Positions 23,246 to 37,000 of a stretch of 64,000 nt of DNA are shown piece by piece. The notes beneath the pieces are model-generated. The model was not told the origin of the DNA and did no database searches. It was given only the letters and a program-made list of their open reading frames with translations. The stretch is from positions 16,942,984 through 17,006,983 of the forward strand of contig NC_092564.1 in assembly GCF_037975245.1 (NCBI RefSeq), given 5' to 3'. How positions within the stretch are numbered: position 1 is the first letter of the stretch; each line of letters starts with the position of its first letter. A program made the translations under genes and the position numbers. Source of the DNA: Apostichopus japonicus (Eukaryota; Echinodermata; Holothuroidea; Aspidochirotida; Stichopodidae).

Positions 23246-23620
23246 CAGTGGCGAAGTGTCCATTCAGTCAGGGGGGGCGGATGCCCCCCCTGATGGACTC
23301 AAACGGACTTCTGGCGCCCTTTTCAGCTTTTTACTACTTTTTACTTATTCGCAATTATTGACTTTTTTTATTGCGCTCCCATCTACCTATTGACATTTGT
23401 GTCACATTTTGTTGGCGATGACACCTATTTATTCTTCGTTTATCTTCAAATTAGCAAGGCCCGGAAATGGTCATTTCCGGCGATCTAGGGATTATCTTTA
23501 CTCAAAAAATTTGTGTACGCTCCGCACCAACCTGTGGTGGCGCTCCGCTTAGATAGTGTCGAAAGCGCCCCTACAGACCATTTTCTCCCCCCTTGACCAA
23601 TACCCCTAGCTCCGCCACTG
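23246..23620 (+). mobile_element. Complete hAT-type MITE with 8-bp target duplication
   Basis: Its termini are CAGTGGCGAAG and CTCCGCCACTG (imperfect inverted repeats). It is flanked by exact 8-bp duplications GGCCAATG at 23238-23245 and 23621-23628, the hallmark length for hAT transposons. It is 375 bp long with no coding capacity. Its right part holds the block 'tgtacgctccgcaccaacct' followed by 'gtggtggcgctccgcttaga', which recurs in different elements near 51.55 and 52.05 kb. A truncated relative is at 9092-9341. The perfect duplication suggests a fairly recent insertion. Confidence 0.92.
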
Positions 23621-23785
23621 GGCCAATGCTGGGTGATTTAACGATGGTAGAAACATATAAGGTCATTCTGAGAATCACCGATTTTCTAGATGTGTGAAAC
23701 AGTTGTTGGTCACAAAGAATTACAAATTGCTCACCCAATTATCGACATCCAACACTAGCAAATAACCATACAATATGTTCTTGTT

Positions 23786-24580
23786 TCAATAAGATATGTG
23801 TTAAGGATAAGCATTCGTTTGTACATTGAAATGAATATCATGTTGGATATTTATCTAATTAGACCTCACTCTTAAAAATAAGGTGAATTTATTTCTGTAC
23901 ATATCTGCTTAAACATTCATGAGATTTGAATGAAATAGATTGCCAACAGCCCAATGAATATTCAATAAGATACATGTGAAGGATAAGCATTCCTTTGTTC
24001 ATGGTTATGCAATTCCTGTTGGATATCCTTATAATTCACCAGTGCTTTTAATAGTTTTTCGATCTCATATTCCTGTTTTTATCTGTTTTATATTGTTCTG
24101 TCGTGTTGGTTTTTAGGTTCTAATTTCAATTGGAATTTTCACTTTTTAGCATTCAAATTGTAGTTTTTGTAGTCAATCTGTTTTATCGCTTTTCGCTGCA
24201 CCAGTACTTTTATTAGTTTTTCGATCTCATAGTCCTGTATATTTCTGTAGTTGGTATTTTGTATTTACTGTTTTTTCTTTTTATTGTCTTATGGCATTGT
24301 ATTTTCTAGATTGTTTGTAAAGCGCACAGATGCATCGTGCGTAGTGCGCTATATAAGATTTTATTTACATTTACATTACATAATTAAACCTCACTGTTAA
24401 AAATAAAGTGAAAATGAAATAGATTGCCAACAGCCCTATGAATATTCAATAAGATACATGTGAAGGATACGCATTCCTTTGTTCATGGTAATGCAATTCC
24501 TGTTGGATATATCCTTATAATTAAACCTCACTGTTAAAAATAAAGTGAAAATGAAATAGATTGCCAACAGCCCTCCCTAT
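23786..24580. repeat. About 140-bp tandem repeat, three copies, one interrupted
   Basis: Three units share 'aataagatacatgtgaagga', 'ttcctgttggatat', 'taaacctcactgttaaaaat' and 'gaaatagattgccaacagcc'. The first unit is the most diverged. The second is split by the element at 24037-24379; removing that element restores the continuous 'ccttataattaaacctcac' seen in the third unit. Confidence 0.8.
24037..24379 (+). mobile_element. LINE/SINE-type insertion with 'gcgctatataa' 3' end
   Basis: The element splits a tandem-repeat unit and is flanked by ATAATT at 24031-24036 and 24380-24385. Its 3' end 'gtaaagcgc ... gcgctatataagatttta' is the conserved tail hairpin seen in many animal LINE 3' ends and their SINEs. 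It is internally dimeric: 'cacca' plus 'tagtttttcgatctcata' occurs near 24037 and again about 162 bp later. It has no coding capacity. A different element with a similar tail is at 49775-49825 on the minus strand. Confidence 0.7.
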
Positions 24581-24858
24581 GTATAGGCAGCATAATGCAT
24601 GGTGTGGGACTATGTTATAAAAGTATCTGTTAAATAAAGAACACTTACTTTTGGACCAAAATCAACATCAAGTTCCTGCTATGAGATAAGTATCTACACC
24701 GCATTCTGCATGCAATGACAGAAAATTAAGCAAACAGAACTTCAAGGAAAAAAAGTTTGCCTAAAGAACCTATTGTGTGCTTGTAATCATGTTTGATTAC
24801 CTGAAAACAATAATTGGGACATGACATTGGGCACCTATAGATGACAAATACAATTTTT

Positions 24859-24864
24859 TTTATT
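24859..24864 (-). promoter_or_regulatory. Poly(A) signal AATAAA for the Rieske-DUF455 gene
   Basis: Minus-strand AATAAA lies about 150 bp past the stop codon at 25014, a usual 3'-UTR distance. No transcript evidence is available. Confidence 0.5.
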
Positions 24865-25013
24865 CTGCATAAATTTAATACCTCATACACAATATTTCTG
24901 CTCAGTAATGACCCTCTCGTTGTTTCCTCAATGAGCTATTAAGAAATTATCTGTCCTCCAAAATGGGCAGCTCATGATAAAATCCAAGATCCATCAAAAA
25001 CATCCGACATCTT

Positions 25014-28000
25014 TCATGGGTCTTGGTTTGGTTTCATCAAAGGGATATACCACTAAAATAAATGATCAAAAGTAAAAGAACACATTTCATCATCCTGTGA
25101 GAAACTTGGAAATTGAAATGAAATCTGCATTGCATCCAAAAATGTAGCATTCCCACTAATAGGCAAAAGACGCCTTCAACATATTTGTAAACATCTGCCG
25201 TGCAATATTATACAACACACTAACATGATTCCTCTACATGATTTATAGATATTAGTGTACACCTTCTTCCCCACCAATTCTTTCAACCTCTCACAAAGTA
25301 TTTGTTAGCAAACCAGCTTAGACATAATTCATTATCTAAATATGCCTCTAAATTGTTTATTTCCCTCCCTTAAAATAGAGATGGTTTCAATGACACCCAG
25401 GGCAGTTCCCCCTCCCTTATAAATTCTTTGATTTCCCCTCTGGCCCTCCCATAAATGTGCAGGCCCCACCTAAATCAGTCGGGGAAACTGTTTAAATCTA
25501 TTATTATTTACTAGCACAAATCTTACCTTTGTAGAACTACTTATTTAGACGTATAGTCACAATATGCGTCAGAAAGGACTATTAAATATCTAAAATGACT
25601 GACTTTGTTTTCAGTAATTTGATGCAATCAACTTCCAACAGATTCTGTTACTATAGCAAATCAAGTGTTAACACAAACAAGTAATAAAATAAGGCATCAA
25701 CTTCAACGGATTTCAATGGAATTGTAGTAAAGCAATTCCTACGTAATTGCACAACACAAGACTATATGTACTGGAAAACTGATTCATTCTGTAGTATTAG
25801 TACAACAGCATGAGTACCATTAAAAGTAGGAGCAGAATATTAATTGGCAGGAGTATGAGTGTTTAAACAAGGCTCATAGCTTGAGTTCAAGTATGTGCTC
25901 TGCATTAGTTAGAAAACATCTATTGCAAAATGCTCCACTGCTTTGAGTATGCCACTACATGTAATGATCCTATAGAATACGAATACATAGTACAGGTCTG
26001 AGTGTGTCACTACAGGTCACAATGCTATGGAATACCAATACATGGTACACAGTACATGTTTGAGTATGCCACTACAGGTAACAATTCTATAGAATACGAA
26101 TACATACAGTAGTACAGGTCTGAGTATGTCACTACAGGTAACCATTCTTATAGACGACGAATACATAGTACAGGTCTGAGTATGTCACTACAGGTAACAA
26201 TTCTATAGAATACGAATACATACAGTAGTACAGGTCTGAGTATGTCACTACAGGTAACCATTCTATAGACGACGAATACATAGTACAGGTCTGAGTATGC
26301 CACTACAGGTAACAATTCTATAGAATACGAATACATACAGTAGTACAGGTCTGAGTATGTCACTACAGGTAACAATTCTATAGAATACGAATACATACAG
26401 TAGTACAGGTCTGAGTATGTCACTACAGGTAACAATTCTATAGAATACGAATACATACAGTAGTACAGGTCTGAGTATGTCACTACAGGTCACAATGCTA
26501 TGGAATACCAATACATGGTACACAGTACAGGTTTGAGTATGCCACTACAGGTAACAATTCTATAGAATACAAATACATAGTACAGGTCAGAGTATGTCAC
26601 TACAGGTACGACTCTATAGAATATGAACACATACTGTAGTACAGGTCTGAGTATGTCACTACAGGTAACCATTCTATAGACGACGAATACATAGTACAGG
26701 TCTGAGTATGCCACTACAGGTAACAATTCTATAGAATACGAATACATAGTACATAGTACAGGTCTGAGTATGTCACTACAGGTAACTACTCTATAGAATA
26801 TGAATACATAGTACATAGTACAGGTCTGAGTATGTCACTACAGGTATTAAACTATTCTATAGAATAGGTAGTACATAGTGCAAGTCATGATTATGCCACT
26901 ACAGGTAACAATTCTATAGAATACAAATACATAGTACATGTTTGAGTATGTCACTACAGGTAATAACTCTATAGAATACAAATACATAGTACAGGTCTGA
27001 GTGTGTCACTACAGGTAACTACTCTATAGAATATGAATACATAGTACACAGTACAGGTTTGAGTATGCCACTACAGGTAACAATGCTATATAGAATACAA
27101 ATACATAGTACACACTATAGGTCTGCTCATAGCAGCCAACTATATAGGCTCAGCAATCATGGTGGCATTTGATATGTATCTGAATAGATGACCCTCACTG
27201 GCAACAAATCTAGTGGAAAAAACTACCTCTTTGGTCATTCCAGCTATACTTCTTCCTTCTTCATTAAATGGAGGCTTCAAGAAACCTCTGAAAAAAAAAA
27301 ATTAACAAACTGAATGACAAGAAATGTTAGAATTAACATGAATGTGGTATCAACATTTCTCTACCATTACCAATCCCAATGAAAGGGTTCAGACTGATCA
27401 GTATTAACATGTAGTAATGATATGCATGTATTAGTAATTTCAGATATAATCAGGGTTGTTGATTTTTTTGATTTTTTTAAAAAAATCAAAAAAATCGGAT
27501 TTTTTTGATTTAAATCAGATTTTTTTGATTTAAATCGGATTTTTTTGATTTTTTTAAAACCACATTTCAGTTGGACCCCATTGTTGCCTACATTATCACA
27601 TATATGCACCCATATCCACCCAGATCATTATATCCCCACATTGGGGATATTATGGTGTTGATCACTTTCAATTTGACCACATGTGACCCACTGCAGTGGC
27701 CATTTAATTCATCCAATTTGAACAAAACAAATGAGAGCAACGTATGGTGGTACCAAAAGTTGGTGGTGATCTCATATAGTTCCTGATATTCTCCCATTTG
27801 GCTTTTAAACACACTGTGATTGCTATGATGTGGGGATATACGTTGGCGGTTTAACGCCAGCTGATGTCTAGTTTTAATATATAAGCCTTATAGGCCTATA
27901 ATATATTCAGAATACTTTGCAGGCTAATTAAACCTGGGCCCTGGGCCTCAATCAATTTCCCATTGAACACACATGACCTAAGGCTACTGCAAGTCTAAGA

Positions 28001-31000
28001 ATACCAATTCCAGTCATTCACTTGGGGAGCTTGTTTGTGCAAGCACTGTGGGCCTAACACTTCATAGTTTATCCATCAATATACACAGGAAATACATTCT
28101 GGTCCACTCCACTAGTGATAATTGGAGATTACACTAACACCTATTGTATTCTGGGGTGTTGTTTGAGCACTTGACTTATGAATTGAAGTGTCATGACTCA
28201 TGCCTAAGACACCTTGTCCATTGGGCCTATTGATTGTGCCATGGATGGAGGTACCTCCATAATTGTACACAGATCACATAGTGACCACTAGTCATCCAGT
28301 GAGCTCATTGCACTATATCATAATCACATGGACATAGCAGAACATTGCCAAGCCTTAGTCTTATCATATCTCAGCTAGAACACACCTAAATACAGTATGT
28401 CTGGTAGGAAACAGGATGCCATTTGGCATCATTTCAAGAAAATACCATCCAATACCATGACTGGGTGCCGTGCGAAGTGTAACAACTGTGGGCATGAATT
28501 GCAAGGTCTTGTGAAGAGGATGAAAATTCACTACAACAAGTGCTCAGGGAAGGAAGATGAAGGTGGTGCAAGTACTTCAACGCCTGCTCATGGGGATACA
28601 ACTGGATACAATGAAAGGAATGGTCACCTCCTGTCTATCACCACTGAGTTGTGCCGCAACAAAACCAACCATGCAATACATCACTCAATATATCATATGC
28701 ATGCATACAACTTTCATGGCATCAAAATATAGCAAACTACATTCCTGATTTTGTAGGGTTTAGCTACAAATTCCAGCGTAATGAGTATGGAAATTTAGTG
28801 TGTGAACGAACTACAGTGTACAGTATGTCTGGTTCAAGTAATCTAGGCCTAGTAATTCTGGTACCACAGAGACTGGAAATAATGAGGGGGATAGCCTGAA
28901 TGTCTTACAATAAATTATTGTGTGTACTCTAATATAGAATTGGTGATTTGCAATGATTTCAAGCAACTATTCACATAAAAAATGGAAAAGTAGTAAAAGT
29001 GATTTAAATCAGTGATTTTTTTGAAAAAAATCATCTGATTTAAATCGCGATTTAAATCAGTGATTTTAATCAAGGTGATTTAAATCAAACAACCCTGGAT
29101 ATAATTACTTGTTAGTCATGTAACCTGGTTGTAAGTGTACATCTCTTTCAGCACAATCCTTACTTGGGGAGGAGGGGGGGGGGGCACACATTTCTGATCA
29201 CAATTTAGAAAAAGGTTAATAATCAAAATTGCCAAGAGATTAGAACCGATACTCAGGAGAGCATCTGAATGCCTTAAAAAGCTGGGACACCTCTTGTTAA
29301 ACCCAGAGAGTTGACATCTTTACATTATGGAAAGACTGTTACAACTGTTAAAGTTACTGAATTAACTGAATTAACAACTGGTCATTCACATTCATATGAT
29401 TTCAATCGTACATCTCAATATGACAGTATTCAGTAATGCATATTCATATGATTTTAATTGTAAATCACAATATGGCAGTATTCACAACATGATCGCTAAT
29501 CTCTCACCTGAAGTGTCTCCGTACAAGTTCATGAAACTTTGGAATACAGTCAATTTCTGGCTCAGAGTGTTTGCAGATGTAAGTGAACCATTTCATGCCA
29601 GCTGCAACATGGGTAATCTCATCGGTGTAAATGACTTCTAGCAACTTGACAGATTCTGTGTCCTCTTGTCTCCCAAATCTGGCTTGTGTGATTGGATGGA
29701 CATCCAACCCTCTGAAAGAAGACGATAGAGATAAAAAAAAACAAAGTCACAAACCTGGAAAGCTTATATCTTACACAGAATGGAATGTTTTAGATACAAG
29801 GTTCTCAATTGGTTTGGCATCTACAGCCCGGGGGGGCTAGGGCCAATGAAGAACAGTTATAGGGAGTATCACCATTGACCTCACTACCAGCATGGTTAGG
29901 ACTTGGGTTCATTTACTGTCTGTTGACTTTCCCTGAGATATCACTTTCACACTTTACTATGATGAGCGCATCAGTGAAATGTTAACATGCCCCTCTGGCT
30001 TTTACAGATCCTATTGCCTGGCTGACTCCCTGCAGATTGGCTTCTCCCTCATAAACTCCCACCAACCCCAGGTTGAGATGGATGATCTGAGGAGGAGTGT
30101 AGTGACCCTCTAAATTTTGAGAACCAGCTTTTGTATAGAATTAGCCATTTTCTCATTGTGTGCAGCTTTCGATGGGTTTTCCTTCTCCAACTATGATTTG
30201 CCTCTCTGATATTTGTGGTTACACCTTGCCTATCCTTTACACGTCAATGTTCGATGTAGCATCCTCTACGTTGCTTAGTGGAGGTACCACCATAGTGTGC
30301 CAAAGCTTTGGTTTACCTGAGCAAACTGATCCAAGGAAAAGACATGTGCCACCAATGTGCCACACTATATGGTGTGAAGCTAATGATGCTAATGTATAAT
30401 CAATGACCATCAACATTTTGGTAGATGTTACCAGATGCATTTACAAAATATCACAAAATTTGAAACATTCATATTTTCGCAATAAAAAATGCTATGAGGA
30501 TACAGTTTTCACCTACATACTCAGAAAATTTTCAACAAATTTGCTAATTGCACCCACATGCTATGTGAGGGTATAAGTACTGCTAGGGACTCAAATTACA
30601 TGCATACTGAGAATTTCTATACCTTAAAATGGGTATATAGTCTGGTGGTTGAAGTTAATTGTTTGAAATTCTGTACATCCTTTGGTCAAAACTACATCCC
30701 CAAAGCAATTTGTATGGCAAAGGTATGATTTTGGTGATATAGTTTGGAATCCATCTGGCAACAGAAGAGTGATGGGCAATTGAGTTTTTTCCCCCCTTTA
30801 TGACATTTAAACCACATTGTCTTTAAAGGAAGCTAACATTTCCACAATATAGTTGCATTTTGATAAACTTTTAAATTCTATGCAAACATTCCAACTGTGT
30901 CAGGTTTGAAGGAGAAGTCAAAGAGAAGATTACAATAGGAATGACAACGAAAGTTTCCTAAAAAGTAAGAACACCTTTTGAAGATGCCATGACAGGTAAT

Positions 31001-34000
31001 ACTAACTGTGATTATACTTCTTGAGAAAGGGAATGTTTAGCCTGTCAAAGAGGTTTAATACAGTCAATGACTTGCTATATTGAAAAGACCCAAAATGTTG
31101 GATTGGAAGCCACCCGATGTGTAAGTTGTGGTTGTAAGTTGCAGGCTTCTCCCACATTGGTAGTCACTCGAGCATCGTAAAAATTACTGCTGATTATTAT
31201 TATAATTATTATTAATAATCAACCATATCTGGAATTAAGGAAAAGATATCATGTGCGATAGAGTTTTTCAATCAAGAAAATGACTTTTCTCTCTAAGGTG
31301 AGAGCTACTTTGTCTGCTGCTGTCACCAGAATTATACATTTTCAAGTCCGAATTACGAAAAAGGAAAAGAAAGAAAGGAAAATAGAAAGGTGCTGCTTAA
31401 TACCTAGCTTCATGAACCATATGAACAATGGCTAGTCGTGCCAGAAGTGAACAATTTGTCTCTTCCGCAGAATGCCATAATCCTGGAGAAATATATAAAT
31501 GAAAGAGAACAATGTATTAATAAGATCCTGTTTATGTTAACACCACTACATCATGAAATACTATCTGTTTTTTCTTTTCATATTTTCAAGGTAAAAAAAT
31601 TAACAGTGGTGTTGACAGTGAAATTAATGCCGTGATTCATTCAGCATAATTTGCAAAGCTCATCTCTGTTACAGAAAAAAAAAATTGTAATAAATGTAGG
31701 AGAACATAAAACAATGGAAAACACAAAACAAGAGGAACATGTAACTCGATGATGTCATATGTAGACTTGTTCAAGTCTTTGATCAAGCCTTGTGTGGGAA
31801 GGACCATTTATTTTGTGATACTTCCCAAATAAAATAAGATTTCCCTTCTGTTTGGGTGAAGTTTTTCATGACAACTAATTGCTATCGCATTGATTAACCA
31901 GAGAGGAAACACCTCCCAGCAGGTTACAGTGCCTTTCAATACATTACATATGCAGCACAAGTGTAATTTGCAAGCTACTAACCCTGGCTGAAATTAATAC
32001 TGCAGATGAAGAGCAGTGTCAATCTAAACAGAGTCTGTGCTTCAACTCATTTGATGTTTAGGTTCTGGAGAGCGTATTTGATATTTTCACATTTTGCCCT
32101 CTGCTGAACCTAATGAACTTTGACCTCCACCCAAAACAATAGTGTTCTTGTACTCATTATAGGGAAGCCACATGCAAGATATGTCGGCCAATACAGTTTC
32201 CGATCATGTCACGTTTTGCGAGGTGTGTACATTGAAAAACAGGTGACACAGGAACAAAGGATTTTAATTAATTTAACTTTGTGTCAGTCTTAAAACTACC
32301 TCGGGCGAAGATTAAGCGTAATGCAGGCTGAAGCCATTCCACGTCTGTGGAATTATTTCGGAAATCCTCAGAAGAAGACCTTTGGAAATAATCTGTACAA
32401 AGGATTCATTTGATCAAGATGCTTAACTTAATTAAAATGCGACAACCTAACTCATCTGACAAACCTCCGAAAAGATTGAAAAAACTCCACACAGGAAATT
32501 GTTCGAGATTTCCCTGAGGGGTTTATGTAGAGTGGTGGTGTCATCTATTCAGGTACGAAGACTCAATCGAACATGACTTTAATAATCGAGATGTTGGGAT
32601 AGGATCACTATACAAAGGGTACTGTAGCACCGATCACATACATGATGTTATTTGGAAGTGTTAGCTCAGTGTTCAATGCCGGTGCCTTCCAATCATAAGG
32701 TCCCGGTTCGAGTCACTCCAAGATTAATGTATGTCGTCCAGTTACAGAGTTGCTGACAATTCATGATCATGGACGTGAAATATTAATCTAAGAGACTGAC
32801 TTCAGTCAGCTTGCGGCTTTGATAAGCCAATGAGGCTTCTTCGCGAGTTCCTGCTAGCAGGAGGATCTAAAATACATACATACAAATACATACATACATT
32901 GTAGAGGTTTCCAAAGGATATATCACAGCATGAATGAAATATATTAACAGAAAAGATTAAATCATTTTGATACCAATGTATTAGGCAAGGAATAATTGTG
33001 TGAAGTATTTACAATCAGCCACCATATGCTTTCTGGTAGCGTGGTGTTATTCAACAGCTTTCGAGAATCATCACAGCATTAAAGAATTGACATTTACAAA
33101 AGAATATAACAGCAATATATATATAAAACAAAAGACCAAAAGCAAGCACCTTCCAAGTTGATTCCAAGCCAAAAAGAAAAGAAAGACCTACTCACCATTG
33201 TGAACAGGCAAAACTCCAAAATGGCTTCCTAGTTCCTTAAGTCTTCCTTGCAATAGGTTGAAATGCTATTACAACACACACATACATATACACACAAAAG
33301 GAAAGATACAACAACAAAACATTAGAATGATCCTGTCATTTAAAAGTAATGTGGGATGGTATATACCTTAACTTTGAGATGCTATTAGAGGACAAATGTT
33401 CTATTAAAGAAGAATAGTAGTCAATGATTGTTTTTTTCACCTGTGTATGTTTAGTTAATATATCATTCAACTACATCATTTCACCAATGGCTTGTTACAT
33501 TTTTGCCAGAACGAGAAGCGTTCAAAGATCTTGATTCAAAACAGTCAAAGTAAGGAAATATTTACCGAACATCTTGCATGTGGTATAAGTTTCTATGTAT
33601 AATTCTGATATTAAATGAGATATTAAATATCAGTGTGCCAGTACAGTATACAGAACTGACGTTTCTTTCTTTCACTGTTTTTAAATTTCAGTCGTTTTTT
33701 TCCCTTTGGGCTGTTGGTGTAGCAATTACATCGACAAAGAGTTAACAGTACAGCTAGCAACAATGACAACTTGACTGTGTCTGTCAGTACAGCTACATAA
33801 CTCAGTAAGTATGTACTGTAAGAAGAAACAGAAAGTTACCCTCCGTCAAAATACTTTGTTTACATGACCTGCGTACAGCAGATCTGATCATAATTGGTAG
33901 TTTTAAGATGGAAGCTGTTTTTTTTTTTCTTTTGTTATGTGAAGGAAAGAAGAATAGCATGATAGTGTTTAGAGAGTTTAAAAAATTTGGGTACCGCACT

Positions 34001-37000
34001 GCTCCTCTAATCTTCGACCAAGGTCATGTTTATCACTTCCTCTTTGCTCTATCTAACAAAGTTCCAAAACCTTACTTTCAACTAGTGTGACACTCTTTGC
34101 CACCACTCTGCGCCATGTTCGTGCACATGAATTTGCTATTTGTTTAACTAATCAAGTTCAGCAAAAACTAATTAAATGGTTTTGCCTGTACCATAATCTG
34201 AAAACAAAAGAAAATCCCATACTTTGCACATTTTGATCTTGTTCCATCTTTGGATACAGTTTTTCATTTCTTTATTTGACCTCTGACCTCCAGGAACAAC
34301 AAAATAGGATGCTGATAACCACTTGGATACAAGGTCTACATTCAAATAGAGCTTTACATCGTTGATTTTATCATATTTGGCATTTAGACTTCTGTTGATC
34401 TCAAATGACCTTTGACCAGCCATTGAACAACAGATGAATTTACATGTCAACTGTAACACTGTAACTTCATTTCCAATTTAAATTATGAACAGAATGAATT
34501 TTTACAGAAGACAAAAGAGAACAAAATAACCGATACATTCTTCCAAAAATTACTGTACCTTTGCTTCATCGGCGGCGACCTTCACAAAATCTGTGAAAAA
34601 ATCTCTGGGTAGGTACGTGCTACCCTCTCCAATCTGTATACGTGAGAATCTTGCTATGACATCCCAGGAGAGGTCTATTGCCCACTGCTCGATATTAGCC
34701 AAGGAATGTAGTACACTGACCCTGCTTGCCTGGAGCATGATAGAAGATATGAAATATGTAATATTAAAATATTGTTGACGTTATAATTATAATAATAATG
34801 ATAATAATAATAATAATATCAATAATAATAATAATAATTATAATAACAACAACAATAATATTAATAATATTAATATTATTATTTCAGTAGAGGATTTGCT
34901 TAATTTGTCCTATTATATCTAATAAATAGCCTATTATGCCTGGCATGACGATAACAATTTTTCCATGTAAGGTTTATATACCAACAGTATAGGGTTGGCC
35001 TTTATGGATGATACGCAAGGTTATAACCTTTAGCAAGCCTAGACTAAATTGTTCATATTCATTTTGATCAAGAACAGAGAACATTATTCCCCAAATGCTT
35101 ATTCTTGGTTTCAACAAATGTTTTGGCTTTCAGGCACAAAATTTCAATTTTGAACTTGCTGTATTGAGCTGCTCAATATGTGCCCAACCTCAAAAACGTC
35201 TGTATGATTACTTAAAACAACACACGATACTGCGATTGTATTTTGGGCCGGAGCCGGTGGTTGTTGGAAATGGGAGGTGGCTGGAGGAAAGGAACATGCA
35301 TAGAGGGGTGGGGGGGGGCACTTTATTAATTCTTAATCAGCGAGTACACCAATGTGTAATATTTGATGAGAATTACTGCTTCATAGTTCCTGCCCTCTTT
35401 ATCCCTTTTCCCTTTCCCCATTTCCCTTTCCCATTCATTTGCTGTGGCTAACAATAGGAATTAAGATAACCAAGGACACATCTTTATGTCTTACCAAGGG
35501 GTTCTTTATCAAACAGCAAGTTGAAATATGATATTCAAAAAAGACAATCTGACCTTCGTCCCTGCTTTCCCTCGTTTAATTTTCCCCGGTTCCAAGACCG
35601 TGAGTCCTTCCTGTCTGTGGGGTTGGCTTGGTGGTGTGCAGGATCCGACCTCCTTGATGTCACCAGCAGTCCATCGTTCTTGGACCTCGTGCGTCAGTCG
35701 CACCTGCAATGATAGGAGGGTCATGATAATGAGGAACATGAAAATTAAAATAAATATATAAACTGTTTGTTGGAAATTTCAAAATAGAGATGCAAAGTTG
35801 GGGTGAAAGTGGAGAAAGACAGGGGAAAGATATTGCTTTTTTCGATATTCCCCCAACACAGCCCTGTCTCAGCCAATATTAGAAAACTTTGCCCTTTGTT
35901 CCTTTCTATTGAAACCAAACATTGATGAAAAGCTTAATCACAGTTTATAAAGGCATTGAAACTTTACCTGTTTTGGTATTCTAGTTTCAGCTTGTGAAAA
36001 CAAGGAAAACAAACCTTTTCGTGTGGATCTGATGTCATGAGTATCCTTACAGCCCAATCGCAGAGTGAATCTGAATCCGAAGCTACGATGGCAGGTGGGA
36101 CGGCATCTACAGTACATACGGGAAGATTTATTTACATGACTCTGGCAGTAATCAAGGGAATACTTATATGATGCTTTTATAGTTACTGTCACAAACATTT
36201 GATGATAATCTGATTAATATTATTTACCTCATTTTGGAAACATTTTACCAAGTTGGAAGAACATTTCAGATATGTAAACTATGGATTGCATGGGAAAGAA
36301 AACTCCACCTTTCATAGAAAACCAGTCGTGGTTTGAACCAGGAACTAGGTTCCACTACTTTGGTGGCAAAATCTTTATCAACTTGTAAACTTAATAATCA
36401 TATCACTGGTTTAATCATATGATCCTATAAAATCAAGTAATAACTAGCCCAAGCGAAGACAATGACAATGAAACCTTAAGTACACTCATCCCCCTTTCCC
36501 CAACAACCCCCCCCCTTCCCACCCAGCTTATGCCTTTGAGCTGTGCTACTGAAAGAAAACTCACAGGTAAAACATTTCTAGAAGAGGCAATGTCTTTCTT
36601 TTACAGCATGGAAGCTGAAATTGGGTGAGAGGGCAAGTTCGATGTTTGGAGAGAGGGGTTGGATGTCTGAGGTATGGGAGTTGGATGAAAGAGGAGGGGT
36701 TGGAAGATTGGAGGGGGGTTGGAGCATAGGCGGCAGTTAGTAAAGTGTTTGTCAATGAACTTTCATTGAAGAATAGTGAAACCAAAAGCTGGTTCAAGAG
36801 GAGGATAGTGAGGAAATGGTAAAAAGGAGAAACAGATTTGAATAAGTTTCAATTATGATTGGAAGTGATATTGCAGGGGACCAGTTCATTTCCAGGGAGG
36901 AAATTTAGGAATCATGATCAAAATTTCTCAACGAGTCTATGAACTACGGAAGTGAGTAAAGTCAATGATATGAACCTTTCGCTTTCTCTTCCTGCTCAAC

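Noticed and set aside
26148-26816. Long minus-strand frames reading YSDLYYCMYSYSIELLPVV repeatedly
   Set aside because: They arise because the 60-bp minisatellite period is divisible by three; no conserved protein is implied.
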